A stretch of 48,625 bases of DNA, from positions 1-48,625 of the forward strand of contig JAQVVM010000034.1 of the NCBI GenBank assembly GCA_028698995.1, given 5' to 3'. The notes under the pieces were generated by a model. It searched no databases. It was not told the origin of the DNA and worked only from the letters and a program-made list of their open reading frames with translations. Every line of letters starts with the position of its first letter. Position 1 is the stretch's first letter. This document shows, piece after piece, positions 36,880 to 45,696 of this stretch. This DNA comes from Bacteroidales bacterium. Its GTDB lineage: Bacteria > Bacteroidota > Bacteroidia > Bacteroidales > PXBB01. The translations under genes were made by a program, and so were the position numbers.

Positions 36880-38466
36880 CTATACATTAAATTCAGAAGT
36901 ACTATGAAAAGTGACCAATGGGTGGGACTCTTTAACTATTTTAATCATCCACTCGTTTTCGGCCAGAAACACAGGTGTATTTTCTTTATCATAAGCAATA
37001 CTTCCTGCCCTCCTTCTGAGCATTTCATTCAGGGCATCTTTATTTTCTGATGTAATCCAACAGGCTTTGATATATGGGGTTGAATGAAAATCGCACTTGG
37101 CACCATACTCATGTTCCAATCTGTATTTAATAACATCGAACTGTAGTTCTCCAACTGTACCTATAAATTTTCTATTACCCATTTGCTGAATAAATAGCTG
37201 TGCTAAACCTTCATCTGTCAGCTGTCTCACTCCTTTTTCGAGTTGTTTTGTTTTAAGGGGGTCACGATTGACAACTTCTTTTATTATTTCAGGTGAAAAA
37301 TTGGGAATGCCTTTAAAATGCAGGACTTCGCCCTCGGTAAGTGAGTCACCGATTTTCAAGCTACCATTATCATAAAGACCTATTACATCTCCCGGAAAAG
37401 CCTCATCTACAGTGCTTTTACTATTGGCCATAAAGGTAGCGGGTGCAGAAAATCGCATATTCTTATTCAAACGCGGATGGTAATACAATTTGTTTCGTTC
37501 AAATTTACCGGAACACACCCTAAGAAAAGCGATTCGGTTGCGATGATTGGGATCAAGATTAGCATGAATTTTAAAGATAAAACCTGAAAAATGAGGCTCA
37601 TTTGGTTTCACAACCCTTTCTTTTGTTTCCGTTTCAGTTGGGTGTCGCGCTATATCCAAAAATGTTTCCAACATTTCAAGAACCCCAAAGTTATTCAATG
37701 CACTACCGAAGAAAACAGGCGCCAGATAACCTTCGTTATAAAGGTTTTCCTGAAAAGATTCAAATAATTCTGAAACGAGTTCAATGTCGTCCCAAAGATT
37801 GGTTAATGTTTTCTGACCTAAAAAATCTTTAAGTTTTGGGTCATCTTTTTCACCTGTGTTTATAAGAATTTCCGATTTCTCACTTTTCTCGGGTGTATAA
37901 AGCAATAAACTGCTGTTATATAAATTATATACTCCTTTAAAATCACTGCCTTTTCCAATAGGCCATGTAAAAGGACATGCCGCTATTTTAAGTTCTTCTT
38001 CAAGTTCCTGTAAAAGGTCGAAAGAGTCTTTTCCGTCCCTGTCCATTTTGTTGATAAAAATCATTACAGGGGTAGCCCTCATGCGACATACCTCCATAAG
38101 TTTAAGAGTTTGCTCCTCAACCCCTTTAGCACTGTCAATTACTAATATAACACTGTCAACAGCTGTAAGGGTGCGGTAGGTGTCTTCTGCAAAATCTTTA
38201 TGGCCGGGGGTATCTAGTATATTGATCTTAATACCTTTGTAATCAAAGGTCATCACTGAAGTGGCAACTGAAATACCTCGCTGTTTTTCAATTTCAAGGA
38301 AATCAGAAGTAGCTGTTTTTCTGATTTTATTGTTCTTTACTGCTCCTGCCACATGTATAGCACCTCCAAATAATAACAACTTTTCAGTAAGGGTTGTTTT
38401 CCCTGCATCGGGATGGGATATAATGGCAAATGTCCTTCTGTTCTTAATTTCAGTATTAATATCCAT
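36880..38466 (-). CDS. prfC: Peptide chain release factor 3
   Basis: A 528-aa translational GTPase that removes RF1/RF2 from the ribosome after peptide release. G1 SHPDAGKTT (17-25), the switch region with [10 protein letters not shown]3 DTPGHKDF and G4 NKMD are present, followed by the RF3-type domains II/III ([17 protein letters not shown]). Length is normal. Its last 55 codons are duplicated about 650 bp downstream. A full promoter precedes it. Confidence 0.96.
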   Translation of the reverse strand: MDINTEIKNRRTFAIISHPDAGKTTLTEKLLLFGGAIHVAGAVKNNKIRKTATSDFLEIEKQRGISVATSVMTFDYKGIKINILDTPGHKDFAEDTYRTLTAVDSVILVIDSAKGVEEQTLKLMEVCRMRATPVMIFINKMDRDGKDSFDLLQELEEELKIAACPFTWPIGKGSDFKGVYNLYNSSLLLYTPEKSEKSEILINTGEKDDPKLKDFLGQKTLTNLWDDIELVSELFESFQENLYNEGYLAPVFFGSALNNFGVLEMLETFLDIARHPTETETKERVVKPNEPHFSGFIFKIHANLDPNHRNRIAFLRVCSGKFERNKLYYHPRLNKNMRFSAPATFMANSKSTVDEAFPGDVIGLYDNGSLKIGDSLTEGEVLHFKGIPNFSPEIIKEVVNRDPLKTKQLEKGVRQLTDEGLAQLFIQQMGNRKFIGTVGELQFDVIKYRLEHEYGAKCDFHSTPYIKACWITSENKDALNEMLRRRAGSIAYDKENTPVFLAENEWMIKIVKESHPLVTFHSTSEFNV

Positions 38467-38556
38467 AAATATATTTTAAATCTTCAAAAAGCAAATCTGG
38501 AATAATCACAAAAAATTCATCAGAAATTCCGAAATCCTGTTTTGTATTTCGATTTG

Positions 38557-38589
38557 CAAAAGTAATAAAAATTGTCCCTAAAAATCAAA
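38557..38589 (-). promoter_or_regulatory. Full Bacteroidota promoter for prfC
   Basis: On the minus strand TTTG (38589-38586), a 21-bp spacer and TACTTTTG (38564-38557). Predicted leader about 85 nt. Confidence 0.7.
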
Positions 38590-38630
38590 GCCATTGTAAT
38601 TCTAAAAAAAGGCCTTGAGACTTTGAAATA

Positions 38631-39479
38631 TCAAAGATTTAGATCTTCGAGTTCGTTAACCAGCATGACAAATTTTTTGTGGTCAGGTATTAAAGATTTT
38701 AAAATTTCAATATTATTTAATAATTGACTGCAAACCACTATACCTTTCTCCAACAGGAATTGTTTTTCTCTCGTTGTAAGATTATTCAGTACTGTTACGG
38801 GAAAAATTTTATCTCTTTCAATCATGTCTTTAAGTCCGTTGCCGACAGGATAATCCCAACCTAATAACTGCAAACCGGCACACTGACTGTACTGTATTGA
38901 GTCAGATGAAAACCGTGTATTTGTCACTATACAGGCCGAAAAGGCCAGATTGCTGTACTCTTTTATATATTTTCTTTTTCTGATGATGTCATCCATACGA
39001 GAACGTACATATAAAGGCACCTGTACACTCACAAGCTTACCTTGATCTTTTCCGAATTTACATTCAATCAAACGTTGTTCTGATTTGTTTGTTGCTATCA
39101 CATCTATTTCATGATGAACACAATTACCTTCTATAATCTGCCCCACCAAAATTTCAAAACCCTGTTTCCTGAAAATTTCACCAATAAATTGTTCAAAAGG
39201 GAAACCGGTGGGACCTAATTCGAAAAGGGCTTGTTTAAATTTGTAACGCAGGGCACTCGGACTGTTTTTTCGCCTCAAATGAGTAAATGCCCGTGTATAA
39301 ATTTTCTTCGTGGTAACACCTTCATATATCCAGGTTTCAATATCGTTAATAATATCATCAATAATGTGGTCCTGAGCACCTGCATTTTTAAGTGAACGTT
39401 TTAACTTTTCCACATCAAATTTCTCAGTAACACCCGATGCTTTTCTGATTGTAATATTACGAATTTCCCTTTGTGCCAT
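38631..39479 (-). CDS. ATP-cone domain fused to Mrr-like PD-(D/E)XK nuclease
   Basis: A 282-aa protein. Residues about 6-92 form an ATP-cone, the nucleotide-sensing domain best known from ribonucleotide reductase and NrdR (VTEKFDVEKLKRSL, ALRYKFKQAL). Residues about 93-200 form a restriction-endonuclease-like fold with E101, D126 (HEIDVIA), E139 and K141 (ECK), as in Mrr-like enzymes. A C-terminal helical region of about 80 residues is not recognised. No partner methylase is nearby. A nucleotide-gated DNA nuclease, for defence or repair, is a reasonable guess. Confidence 0.78.
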   Translation of the reverse strand: MAQREIRNITIRKASGVTEKFDVEKLKRSLKNAGAQDHIIDDIINDIETWIYEGVTTKKIYTRAFTHLRRKNSPSALRYKFKQALFELGPTGFPFEQFIGEIFRKQGFEILVGQIIEGNCVHHEIDVIATNKSEQRLIECKFGKDQGKLVSVQVPLYVRSRMDDIIRKRKYIKEYSNLAFSACIVTNTRFSSDSIQYSQCAGLQLLGWDYPVGNGLKDMIERDKIFPVTVLNNLTTREKQFLLEKGIVVCSQLLNNIEILKSLIPDHKKFVMLVNELEDLNL

Positions 39480-39661
39480 AATTTTTGTTTTATAATTTTT
39501 GATTGGACTGCAAAGGTCTGAAATTTTACTTAATTCTAAATTAAAATCCTTTTACCTCCTTTCCGGAAAGATTTAAAAAAATGTGGATAAAAACATATTC
39601 CAAAAAATCAGCACTTGTTGTGTCAATTGTCGTGATGCTATAAAAGATAATCCCTGAAAAC

Positions 39662-40126
39662 ATGGCAAGGTTTTATGAAAGCGCTTTGAAAAATGGCTTT
39701 AATACCGACTTGCTATCAACTTACTTATTTTTAAAGAAAAACATAAAAATAAAACATTTATTTATTTCCCAAAAAACACACACAGTATTAAAATATTTGC
39801 ATTTAACACACACAGTATAGTCTTTATATTTAAAATTTCTTGTTAATTGTCAGGTCATTTACACACAGTATACTACAATTTGTCTTTAGGTAACACGTCA
39901 AGCACTTTCGATCCAAAAAAGGTACTACATCAGTATTTTGTCGCTTGCACCTAATTCACCGCTTGGGGTACTAATACCGGAATTATTCACTACCGTTCTG
40001 ATATTTACGAACGCGATGAAGAAATACTCAACGCTTAAACGTTAAAACAACCAAAAAAAGAAGATGATATTGAACATATTGTCATCAGATTCAATTTTAA
40101 TTATGAGAAAATAAAATGCTTTTAAA
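39662..40126 (+). pseudogene. Possible decayed gene with frameshift and in-frame stops
   Basis: A 52-codon frame (39662-39820, starting MARFYESALKNGFNTDLL) is followed in another frame by 39847-40126. The latter reads like protein on both sides of two stop codons (TAA within 39950-39960 and TAA at 40036-40038), with stretches such as GTNTGIIHYRSDIYERDEE and KEDDIEHIVIRFNFNYEK. This is consistent with a gene lost by stops and a frameshift. The family is not recognised; chance reading frames cannot be excluded. Confidence 0.4.
39776..39871 (+). repeat. Three direct copies of ACACACAGTAT
   Basis: Aligned copies begin at 39778, 39808 and 39861 (spacing 30 and 53 bp); the first two share ACACACACAGTAT. 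Role unknown. Confidence 0.5.
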
Positions 40127-40176
40127 AGTGAAACTTTTTGTTTATCATTGTCGTTCTTTTTAAAAGAATTATAAAA

Positions 40177-40851
40177 ATGGGTCAATTTAGTTTTAGAAAA
40201 ATTATTCGACTTTTACTCTTCACAGGAACGTTGTTATTAATGTCTAATACTTATGAAATCAGCATTCCCGAAACTTTACAACATGCCGAAAATCCTTCAG
40301 CTTACTTCAATTTTTCAAATATTGACCTATCTCTTAATCCACAGCTTATCAGTTCTTTAGGAACACATATTGGAGCATATGAGCCTTTGGCAAGGAACAA
40401 AATTCTTACTATAATTGACTTTTCTTTACCAAGTACAAGCAAGCGCTTATGGACTATTAATTTTGAGACAAGAGAAGTGCTTTTCAACACCTATGTAGCT
40501 CATGGAAAGAATACCGGCGACAATATTGCTGAAAATTTTTCAAATACGCCACAATCACATCAGAGCAGTCTTGGATTTTATCTTACGGCAAATTCCTACA
40601 TTGGCAAACATGGAAAATCCCTTCGGCTTATAGGTTTGGAAAGGGGCTTGAACGACAATGCCATTGCAAGAGCCATAGTGATTCATGGTGCCGATTACGT
40701 CAGTGAATCTTTTATAAATGCACACGGCAGATTGGGTAGAAGCCATGGATGTCCTGCCATTCCTTTGGAATTGACAAATGACTTTATTGAAACTGTAAAA
40801 GACGGAACCTTGCTTTTTGTTTATCATCCCTCTTATCAGGGTTCAAATTAA
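40177..40851 (+). CDS. Murein L,D-transpeptidase catalytic-domain (YkuD_2-like) protein
   Basis: A 224-aa exported protein. I take the ATG at 40177 (MGQFSFRKIIRLLL), which gives a normal signal peptide or anchor; the open frame upstream begins only with a TTG at 40138. The catalytic region has IVIHGADYV (H170) and GRSHGCPAIP (S189, H190, C192), the His...S-x-G-C-P signature of the PF13645-type L,D-transpeptidase-like family. The role is peptidoglycan crosslinking or trimming in the periplasm; activity is inferred. It is followed after 91 bp by a TPR gene. Confidence 0.85.
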   Translation: MGQFSFRKIIRLLLFTGTLLLMSNTYEISIPETLQHAENPSAYFNFSNIDLSLNPQLISSLGTHIGAYEPLARNKILTIIDFSLPSTSKRLWTINFETREVLFNTYVAHGKNTGDNIAENFSNTPQSHQSSLGFYLTANSYIGKHGKSLRLIGLERGLNDNAIARAIVIHGADYVSESFINAHGRLGRSHGCPAIPLELTNDFIETVKDGTLLFVYHPSYQGSN

Positions 40852-40942
40852 TAAGTAAAGCAAAGAGATTTATTTTTTAAAATAGCTATTTAATTAATAA
40901 TCTGATCATAATATTTAATTTACATTTTAAAATTCATAAAAA

Positions 40943-41389
40943 ATGGGACTATTTGACTTTCTCTTTAAGAAAAAAAGTCTGACTTTAGAAGAAGCTGACA
41001 AACTGAATGATACATTTATTGCTAAGAATCCCATACCAAAGGATGATGAAAACAGCATGATGCGACAAGCTGCAAAGCTAATGTCTGGTCAACAATTTGA
41101 AGACAGTATTGAGTTATACACTAAACTGGCAGAAAACTATCCCGCCAACAGAGGTTTATACCAAAGCCAGATTGGAGCAGCATATTACTTTTTAGCTGAC
41201 TATAATAAAGCCATCAGTTTTTACACTGCGGCTCTGAATAATGGTGCTGATAAAGGCATGATGGATGACAACATCTGGGAAGCCACCGAAGCTCTTTTCA
41301 AACAAACAGGCGAAAAAGCACATCTCGATAATTATAAACTTCTATTTCCCGAAGGAAACTATGTTAAAAAAGCTGAGAAACTGCATTGA
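40943..41389 (+). CDS. Small TPR-repeat protein
   Basis: A 148-aa cytoplasmic protein with about two tetratricopeptide repeats (residues 40-110; FEDSIELYTKLAENYPANRG and YFLADYNKAISFYTAALNNG). The N-terminus MGLFDFLFKKK is short and basic. TPRs bind proteins; no partner can be named. Upstream is the L,D-transpeptidase-like gene. Confidence 0.75.
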   Translation: MGLFDFLFKKKSLTLEEADKLNDTFIAKNPIPKDDENSMMRQAAKLMSGQQFEDSIELYTKLAENYPANRGLYQSQIGAAYYFLADYNKAISFYTAALNNGADKGMMDDNIWEATEALFKQTGEKAHLDNYKLLFPEGNYVKKAEKLH

Positions 41390-41537
41390 TATCAATTATT
41401 CTAACTCAGTTAATATGTTTTCTATCTAATTATAGCTTAAAAAAATACTTTATTAGTAATTAATTATTAAAATTTAAATTAATTTTACAAAAAATATTTT
41501 ATAAAAAATATTTTTTAAAAAATTAAACTATTAAAAC

Positions 41538-43697
41538 ATGAAAAAAATTATACTAGGTTTATTGCTTTTAACCTTTATCACAGGCTTAAATGCACAAGTC
41601 ATTTTCTCAGAAAATTTCGACGCTACGCAAGGCCCGACAGCCGGAGGTGCAGGGACTTATACTTTTCCTACCGGATGGTTATTGAGAAACGTCGACAACA
41701 GAACACCTGCTGCAAATGTTGCTTATATTAATGAAGCCTGGGAACGCAGGGAAGATTTTAATTTTAATGTGATTGATTCAGCAGCTTTTAGCACCTCATG
41801 GTACTCACCTGCAGGACCTGCTGATGACTGGATGTGGACACCTCTTATTACCAATCTGCCTGCAAATACTGTCCTGAGCTGGAACGCCGTTACCTATGAC
41901 CCTTCTTATCCTGATGGCTATGAAGTAAGAATAATGACTCAAGTTTCTACACCAGGTGGTCCTACCGGAGGAACAGGTGTAATGGGCAATCAGGAAACAA
42001 ATTCTACTCAGATTTTTACAATTCCTGCTGAAAATACGACATGGACAACAAGATCTGTAAATCTCAATGCATATACCGGACAAAGTGTATGGATTGCTTT
42101 CAGAAATACATCAAACGACAAATTTATTCTGCTTATTGATGATGTTATTGTACAAGTCCCTAATAATTATGATGCTGACATTACAGCAGTTACGCCCCTA
42201 TCTGATTATTCTAATATCCCCTTAAATCAGCAACCTATACTTCCAATAAGTGCAACAGTTAAAAATAATGGTGCTATGGGTATTACTAATGTTGTTTTAC
42301 AAGCCAGCGTTTATGATGGCTTAAACAACCTGATTTTCACTTCCAACAGTCCTGCTCTGGCTACTCTTGCTTCCGGTGTAAGTTCAGTTTTTACAACCAC
42401 TGCTCCTTTTATACCGGCAACTATAGATAGTTTCAGAGTAGAATATTTAGTCTCAATTAATGAAACAGACCAAAATTTAGCCAATAATACACATTCAGAT
42501 TCAATAAATATAACAGATTCTGTTTATGCGCGTGATCTTGGAACTTTATCCGGAACCCTTGGTATTGGTTCAGGAGATGTAGGTAATTTGGGGCAGCAAT
42601 TTGTATTGACAGAAATGGCAAAGATTTCTTCAGTGTCAATATTTTTATCAGGTCAGGTTGCAGGTTCTAACATAGGTATTGATATATTTAATTTTGAAAA
42701 TGGTTTACCAACTACATTGTTGTATTCAAGTACTGCTGACTCATTAACAACTTTGTTTACAGGCTGGCTACATTTTCCTGTACCCGGTTCAATAGTTCTT
42801 TTACCCGATACTTATGTAGTTGCTGCAAGAGAAATAGACAGCACACTGGCATTAGGAAATACTGTTGATAAATTTACTTTGGGCACTGTCTGGGTTAACT
42901 GGCCTACATCACCATTCAGTGGTTGGGCTAATGTAGAAGATTTCGGAGGTTCATTTTCAAAATCTTTTATGGTCAGACTCAATCTGCTCGATAAATGTGA
43001 TGGCAATAATCTGGTTGTAACATCTTTACAAGGTTCTTCAATTTGCTTAGGCACCAATGATACACTGATTGCAACCGGAGGCACTAATTATTCATGGGAC
43101 GGAGTGCCAGGGAATGACACCCTCATCATTGCTCCAAATTCTGACCAAACGTATACCCTCACATCTATAGACCAATATCTTTGTATTGACACTGCAATAA
43201 TTCAGATTAATGTTAATGATTTGCCCTTGGTGACTGCAAACTCAAGTGCAGGTGACACTGTTTGTGCAGGAACCGGCACCATACTAACCGGTGGTGGTGC
43301 TTTATCTTATTTATGGACCAATGGTGTGACAGATGGTATGTCTTTCGTTCCTACTTCAACTTTAACTTATACCGTTACTGGTACCGATACAAATGGATGT
43401 ATCAATACTGCCAGTATCGAAATATATGTTGATCCTTGCGTAGGTATTAATTCCAATAATCCAATGTCAGAAATTTCAGTTTTTCCTAACCCCGGCAACG
43501 GAGATATTACTGTTATTTTAAAGGAAAACATGTTTATAACTGTATATAATGCATTAGGAGAAGTTATAATAAAAGAAAGATTCCATCAGGGCGTAAACCA
43601 TTTAAATTTGATGAAATTTGATTCAGGCATTTATTATATCAAAGCAACAACAGATAACAGTATTCAAAAGATTATTAAAATTATTAAAATTGATTAG
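41538..43697 (+). CDS. Cleaved-adhesin-type T9SS secreted protein
   Basis: A 719-aa secreted protein. A signal peptide (cleavage near LNAQ, residue 20) is followed by a cleaved-adhesin / choice-of-anchor-J jelly-roll domain to about residue 210 (ENFD, DDWMWTPLI, WIAFRNTS, LLIDDVIV). Next comes a CARDB-like beta-sandwich (ADITAVTPLSDY onward), a further sandwich and Ig/PKD-like repeats (GTNYSWDGVPG, GALSYLWTNG). It ends in a T9SS type A sorting domain from VFPNPGNGDI to KIIKID. Probably a surface adhesin or protease-associated module. The sorting domain is a close match to that of the next gene. Confidence 0.85.
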   Translation: MKKIILGLLLLTFITGLNAQVIFSENFDATQGPTAGGAGTYTFPTGWLLRNVDNRTPAANVAYINEAWERREDFNFNVIDSAAFSTSWYSPAGPADDWMWTPLITNLPANTVLSWNAVTYDPSYPDGYEVRIMTQVSTPGGPTGGTGVMGNQETNSTQIFTIPAENTTWTTRSVNLNAYTGQSVWIAFRNTSNDKFILLIDDVIVQVPNNYDADITAVTPLSDYSNIPLNQQPILPISATVKNNGAMGITNVVLQASVYDGLNNLIFTSNSPALATLASGVSSVFTTTAPFIPATIDSFRVEYLVSINETDQNLANNTHSDSINITDSVYARDLGTLSGTLGIGSGDVGNLGQQFVLTEMAKISSVSIFLSGQVAGSNIGIDIFNFENGLPTTLLYSSTADSLTTLFTGWLHFPVPGSIVLLPDTYVVAAREIDSTLALGNTVDKFTLGTVWVNWPTSPFSGWANVEDFGGSFSKSFMVRLNLLDKCDGNNLVVTSLQGSSICLGTNDTLIATGGTNYSWDGVPGNDTLIIAPNSDQTYTLTSIDQYLCIDTAIIQINVNDLPLVTANSSAGDTVCAGTGTILTGGGALSYLWTNGVTDGMSFVPTSTLTYTVTGTDTNGCINTASIEIYVDPCVGINSNNPMSEISVFPNPGNGDITVILKENMFITVYNALGEVIIKERFHQGVNHLNLMKFDSGIYYIKATTDNSIQKIIKIIKID

Positions 43698-43715
43698 TTT
43701 AAGTTGCTTGTATTT

Positions 43716-43785
43716 TGTCATTTTTGAGTGATGCAAAAAATCTCATTTAACGAAAAATAGATACTTCACCATTTTCAAAATGACA
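43716..43785. repeat. 70-bp dispersed palindrome, copy 2
   Basis: Begins TGTCATTTTT and ends CAAAATGACA, exactly 70 bp like copy 1. Both arms align with copy 1 (for example AGAT..TTCAC in the right arm). There are no 17-bp ends around this copy. Confidence 0.6.
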
Positions 43786-43811
43786 CTTAACTTGACATAA
43801 GTAAAAAATAA

Positions 43812-43856
43812 AAAAAGCTTTGTCTTTCTAATAGATTAACAGAGCTTTTTTATTTC
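43812..43856 (+). terminator. Intrinsic terminator after the cleaved-adhesin gene
   Basis: A 12-bp stem (43812-43823 with 43839-43850, AAAAAGCT/AGCTTTTT at the base, one wobble) followed by TATTTC. It ends just before the arylsulfotransferase-like gene, whose start is only about 10 bp further. Confidence 0.65.
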
Positions 43857-43864
43857 AAAATCCT

Positions 43865-45514
43865 ATGAAATATTTTGTTTCAATTTTATTGTTTGTAGTT
43901 TTATTTGATAATATTCATTGTCAGCCTACTGTGGGATTACTTCAGCAGGGCGTGAACGACCAGCCCGGATATGTTTTATTTGCTCCTATTGGTTACACCA
44001 AAACGTATCTGATAGATAAATGTGGCTATGAAGTTCATTCTTGGAACAGTGCTTACAAGCCAGGAAATTCTGTTTACTTTTTAACTGATGGAAGTTTGCT
44101 AAGAACAGGGAATACTCAAAATGCTGCTTTCTCCGGCGGTGGGAAAGGAGGTATTATTGAAAAGATAGCTTGGAACGGTAATATTATTTGGTCTTACCTA
44201 ATCTCCGACACCCAGCATTTACAACATCACGAAATCTGTCCTTTACCCAATGGAAATTTTCTTGTCATTGCTTGGGAGGCTAAAGGAATTGCCGCAGCAA
44301 TAAGTGCTGGAAGAAATCCTAATATGTTAGGGACTGATTTCTGGGGCGAAAAAATAATGGAAATTGAATATTCCGGAACTTTGACTGCAAATATAGTGTG
44401 GGAATGGCATGTTTGGGATCATCTCGTACAGGAATACGATTCAACAAAATCAAATTATGGCAGTGTTTCTCAACATCCAGAACTGATCAATTTTAATTAC
44501 GATAATAATGGCTTCAACAACCCTGACTGGTTACACTTAAACGCTGTTAGTTACAATCCACAACGTGATGAAATCATTCTCAGTTCACGTTTCAATAACG
44601 AGATATGGATAATTGACCACAGCACTACTACTGCTGAGGCTGCGGGACATACAGGTGGTAATCGCAGTAAAGGAGGAGACCTGCTTTTTAGATGGGGAAA
44701 TCCTGCCGCTTATAACAAAGGTAATGTTTCTGACCAAAAATTTTACTCTCAACATGCAGCACATTGGATTGAACCTGGACTAAAAGATGCAGGAAGTATT
44801 ATGGTGTTCAATAATGGCACTGGCAGACCAAATGGTCAATATTCTTCAGTTGATATTATTAAACCTGTTATTGACAGCAATGGTAATTATTTAATGGGAA
44901 ATAATCATACATTTTTACCTGATACACTCTGTTGGACTTATGTTGCACCTGTACCTGAAGATTTCTATTCTATGAATATCTCAGGATCTCAGCGTCTTAC
45001 CAACGGCAATACCCTTATTTGTTCGGGTGCAACTGGTTTGTTTTTTGAAATTGATTCACTTAAAAATATAGTCTGGCAATATAAATGTCCTGTAAATGGT
45101 ACAGGGCCTGTGTCACAGGGTTCAACAATATTTATTAATAATGTTTTCAAAGCACCCCTTTATGAAGCCTCTTATCCCGGTTTTGCGAATCACACAATTT
45201 CTTCAGGCCAGCCCATTGAATTGAATCCATTACCTTATATTTGCCCAACTGTAACTAATATAATTAACAACAATACACCTTCAGATTTGTTTAATATTTT
45301 TCCCAATCCCGGCAATGGAGATATTTCTGTAAACTTAAAGGAAAGCATGCTCATTACTGTATATAATGCATTGGGAGAGGTTATTATTAACGAAAGATAC
45401 CATCAGGGCATTAACCTTTTAAATCAATTGAAAAATAATTCCGGTGTTTTATTTATTAAAGCCACTACAGATAACAATTCTCAGCAGATAAAAAAAATAA
45501 TTATTATTGATTAA
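43865..45514 (+). CDS. Arylsulfotransferase (ASST)-domain T9SS secreted protein
   Basis: A 549-aa secreted protein. A signal peptide (to about residue 19, HCQP) is followed by a six-bladed propeller of the arylsulfotransferase family: GYEVHSWNS, HHEICPLPNGNFLVIAWE, DWLHLNAVSYNPQRDEIILSSR and TNGNTLICSGATG are the repeat signatures. It ends in a T9SS type A sorting domain (IFPNPGNGDI to KKIIIID). Whether it transfers sulfate is unknown; many Bacteroidota members are annotated only by domain. Confidence 0.83.
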   Translation: MKYFVSILLFVVLFDNIHCQPTVGLLQQGVNDQPGYVLFAPIGYTKTYLIDKCGYEVHSWNSAYKPGNSVYFLTDGSLLRTGNTQNAAFSGGGKGGIIEKIAWNGNIIWSYLISDTQHLQHHEICPLPNGNFLVIAWEAKGIAAAISAGRNPNMLGTDFWGEKIMEIEYSGTLTANIVWEWHVWDHLVQEYDSTKSNYGSVSQHPELINFNYDNNGFNNPDWLHLNAVSYNPQRDEIILSSRFNNEIWIIDHSTTTAEAAGHTGGNRSKGGDLLFRWGNPAAYNKGNVSDQKFYSQHAAHWIEPGLKDAGSIMVFNNGTGRPNGQYSSVDIIKPVIDSNGNYLMGNNHTFLPDTLCWTYVAPVPEDFYSMNISGSQRLTNGNTLICSGATGLFFEIDSLKNIVWQYKCPVNGTGPVSQGSTIFINNVFKAPLYEASYPGFANHTISSGQPIELNPLPYICPTVTNIINNNTPSDLFNIFPNPGNGDISVNLKESMLITVYNALGEVIINERYHQGINLLNQLKNNSGVLFIKATTDNNSQQIKKIIIID

Positions 45515-45550
45515 AATAAAGTGGATGTTCAATACCCACAATATTCAAGA

Positions 45551-45572
45551 AAATAAATAAATAAATAAATAA
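45551..45572 (+). repeat. AAAT tetranucleotide microsatellite
   Basis: About five to six AAAT units between the arylsulfotransferase-like gene and the arsR promoter. No role is evident. Confidence 0.7.
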
Positions 45573-45661
45573 GTTTCAATTCAAGCAATACTATTTTCCA
45601 TTTTTTTGCATATTAATACTTTAACAAATAATTAACAAAAAAAGTAAAATTTAATTTATAT

Positions 45662-45683
45662 TATGTCGTATGTTTGCGACATA
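45662..45683 (+). promoter_or_regulatory. Palindromic operator enclosing the arsR -7 box
   Basis: Arms TATGTCG (45662-45668) and CGACATA (45677-45683) form a perfect 7-bp inverted repeat. The 8 bp between them, TATGTTTG (45669-45676), is an exact TANNTTTG -7 box. A repressor bound here would cover the promoter, as ArsR/SmtB proteins do. The predicted start of transcription leaves about a 14-nt leader before the ATG at 45697. This layout also argues against the in-frame ATG at 45670 as the start. Confidence 0.75.
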
Positions 45684-45696
45684 TGAAATAGATACC

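Larger units (their letters stand above)
39480..40176. other. 697-base gap with a decayed reading frame and short repeats
   Basis: No intact gene. It contains the possible pseudogene at 39662-40126 and three copies of ACACACAGTAT (39778, 39808, 39861). No promoter consensus was recognised upstream of either flanking gene. Confidence 0.6.

Noticed and set aside
40138-40176. TTG-initiated extension of the L,D-transpeptidase-like gene
   Set aside because: A TTG start is weak, and the ATG at 40177 gives a normal signal peptide.
45670-45696. Upstream ATG of the arsR frame (MFATYEIDT extension)
   Set aside because: It lies inside the -7 box/operator, so it would be upstream of the likely transcript start. 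The ATG at 45697 fits ArsR length.
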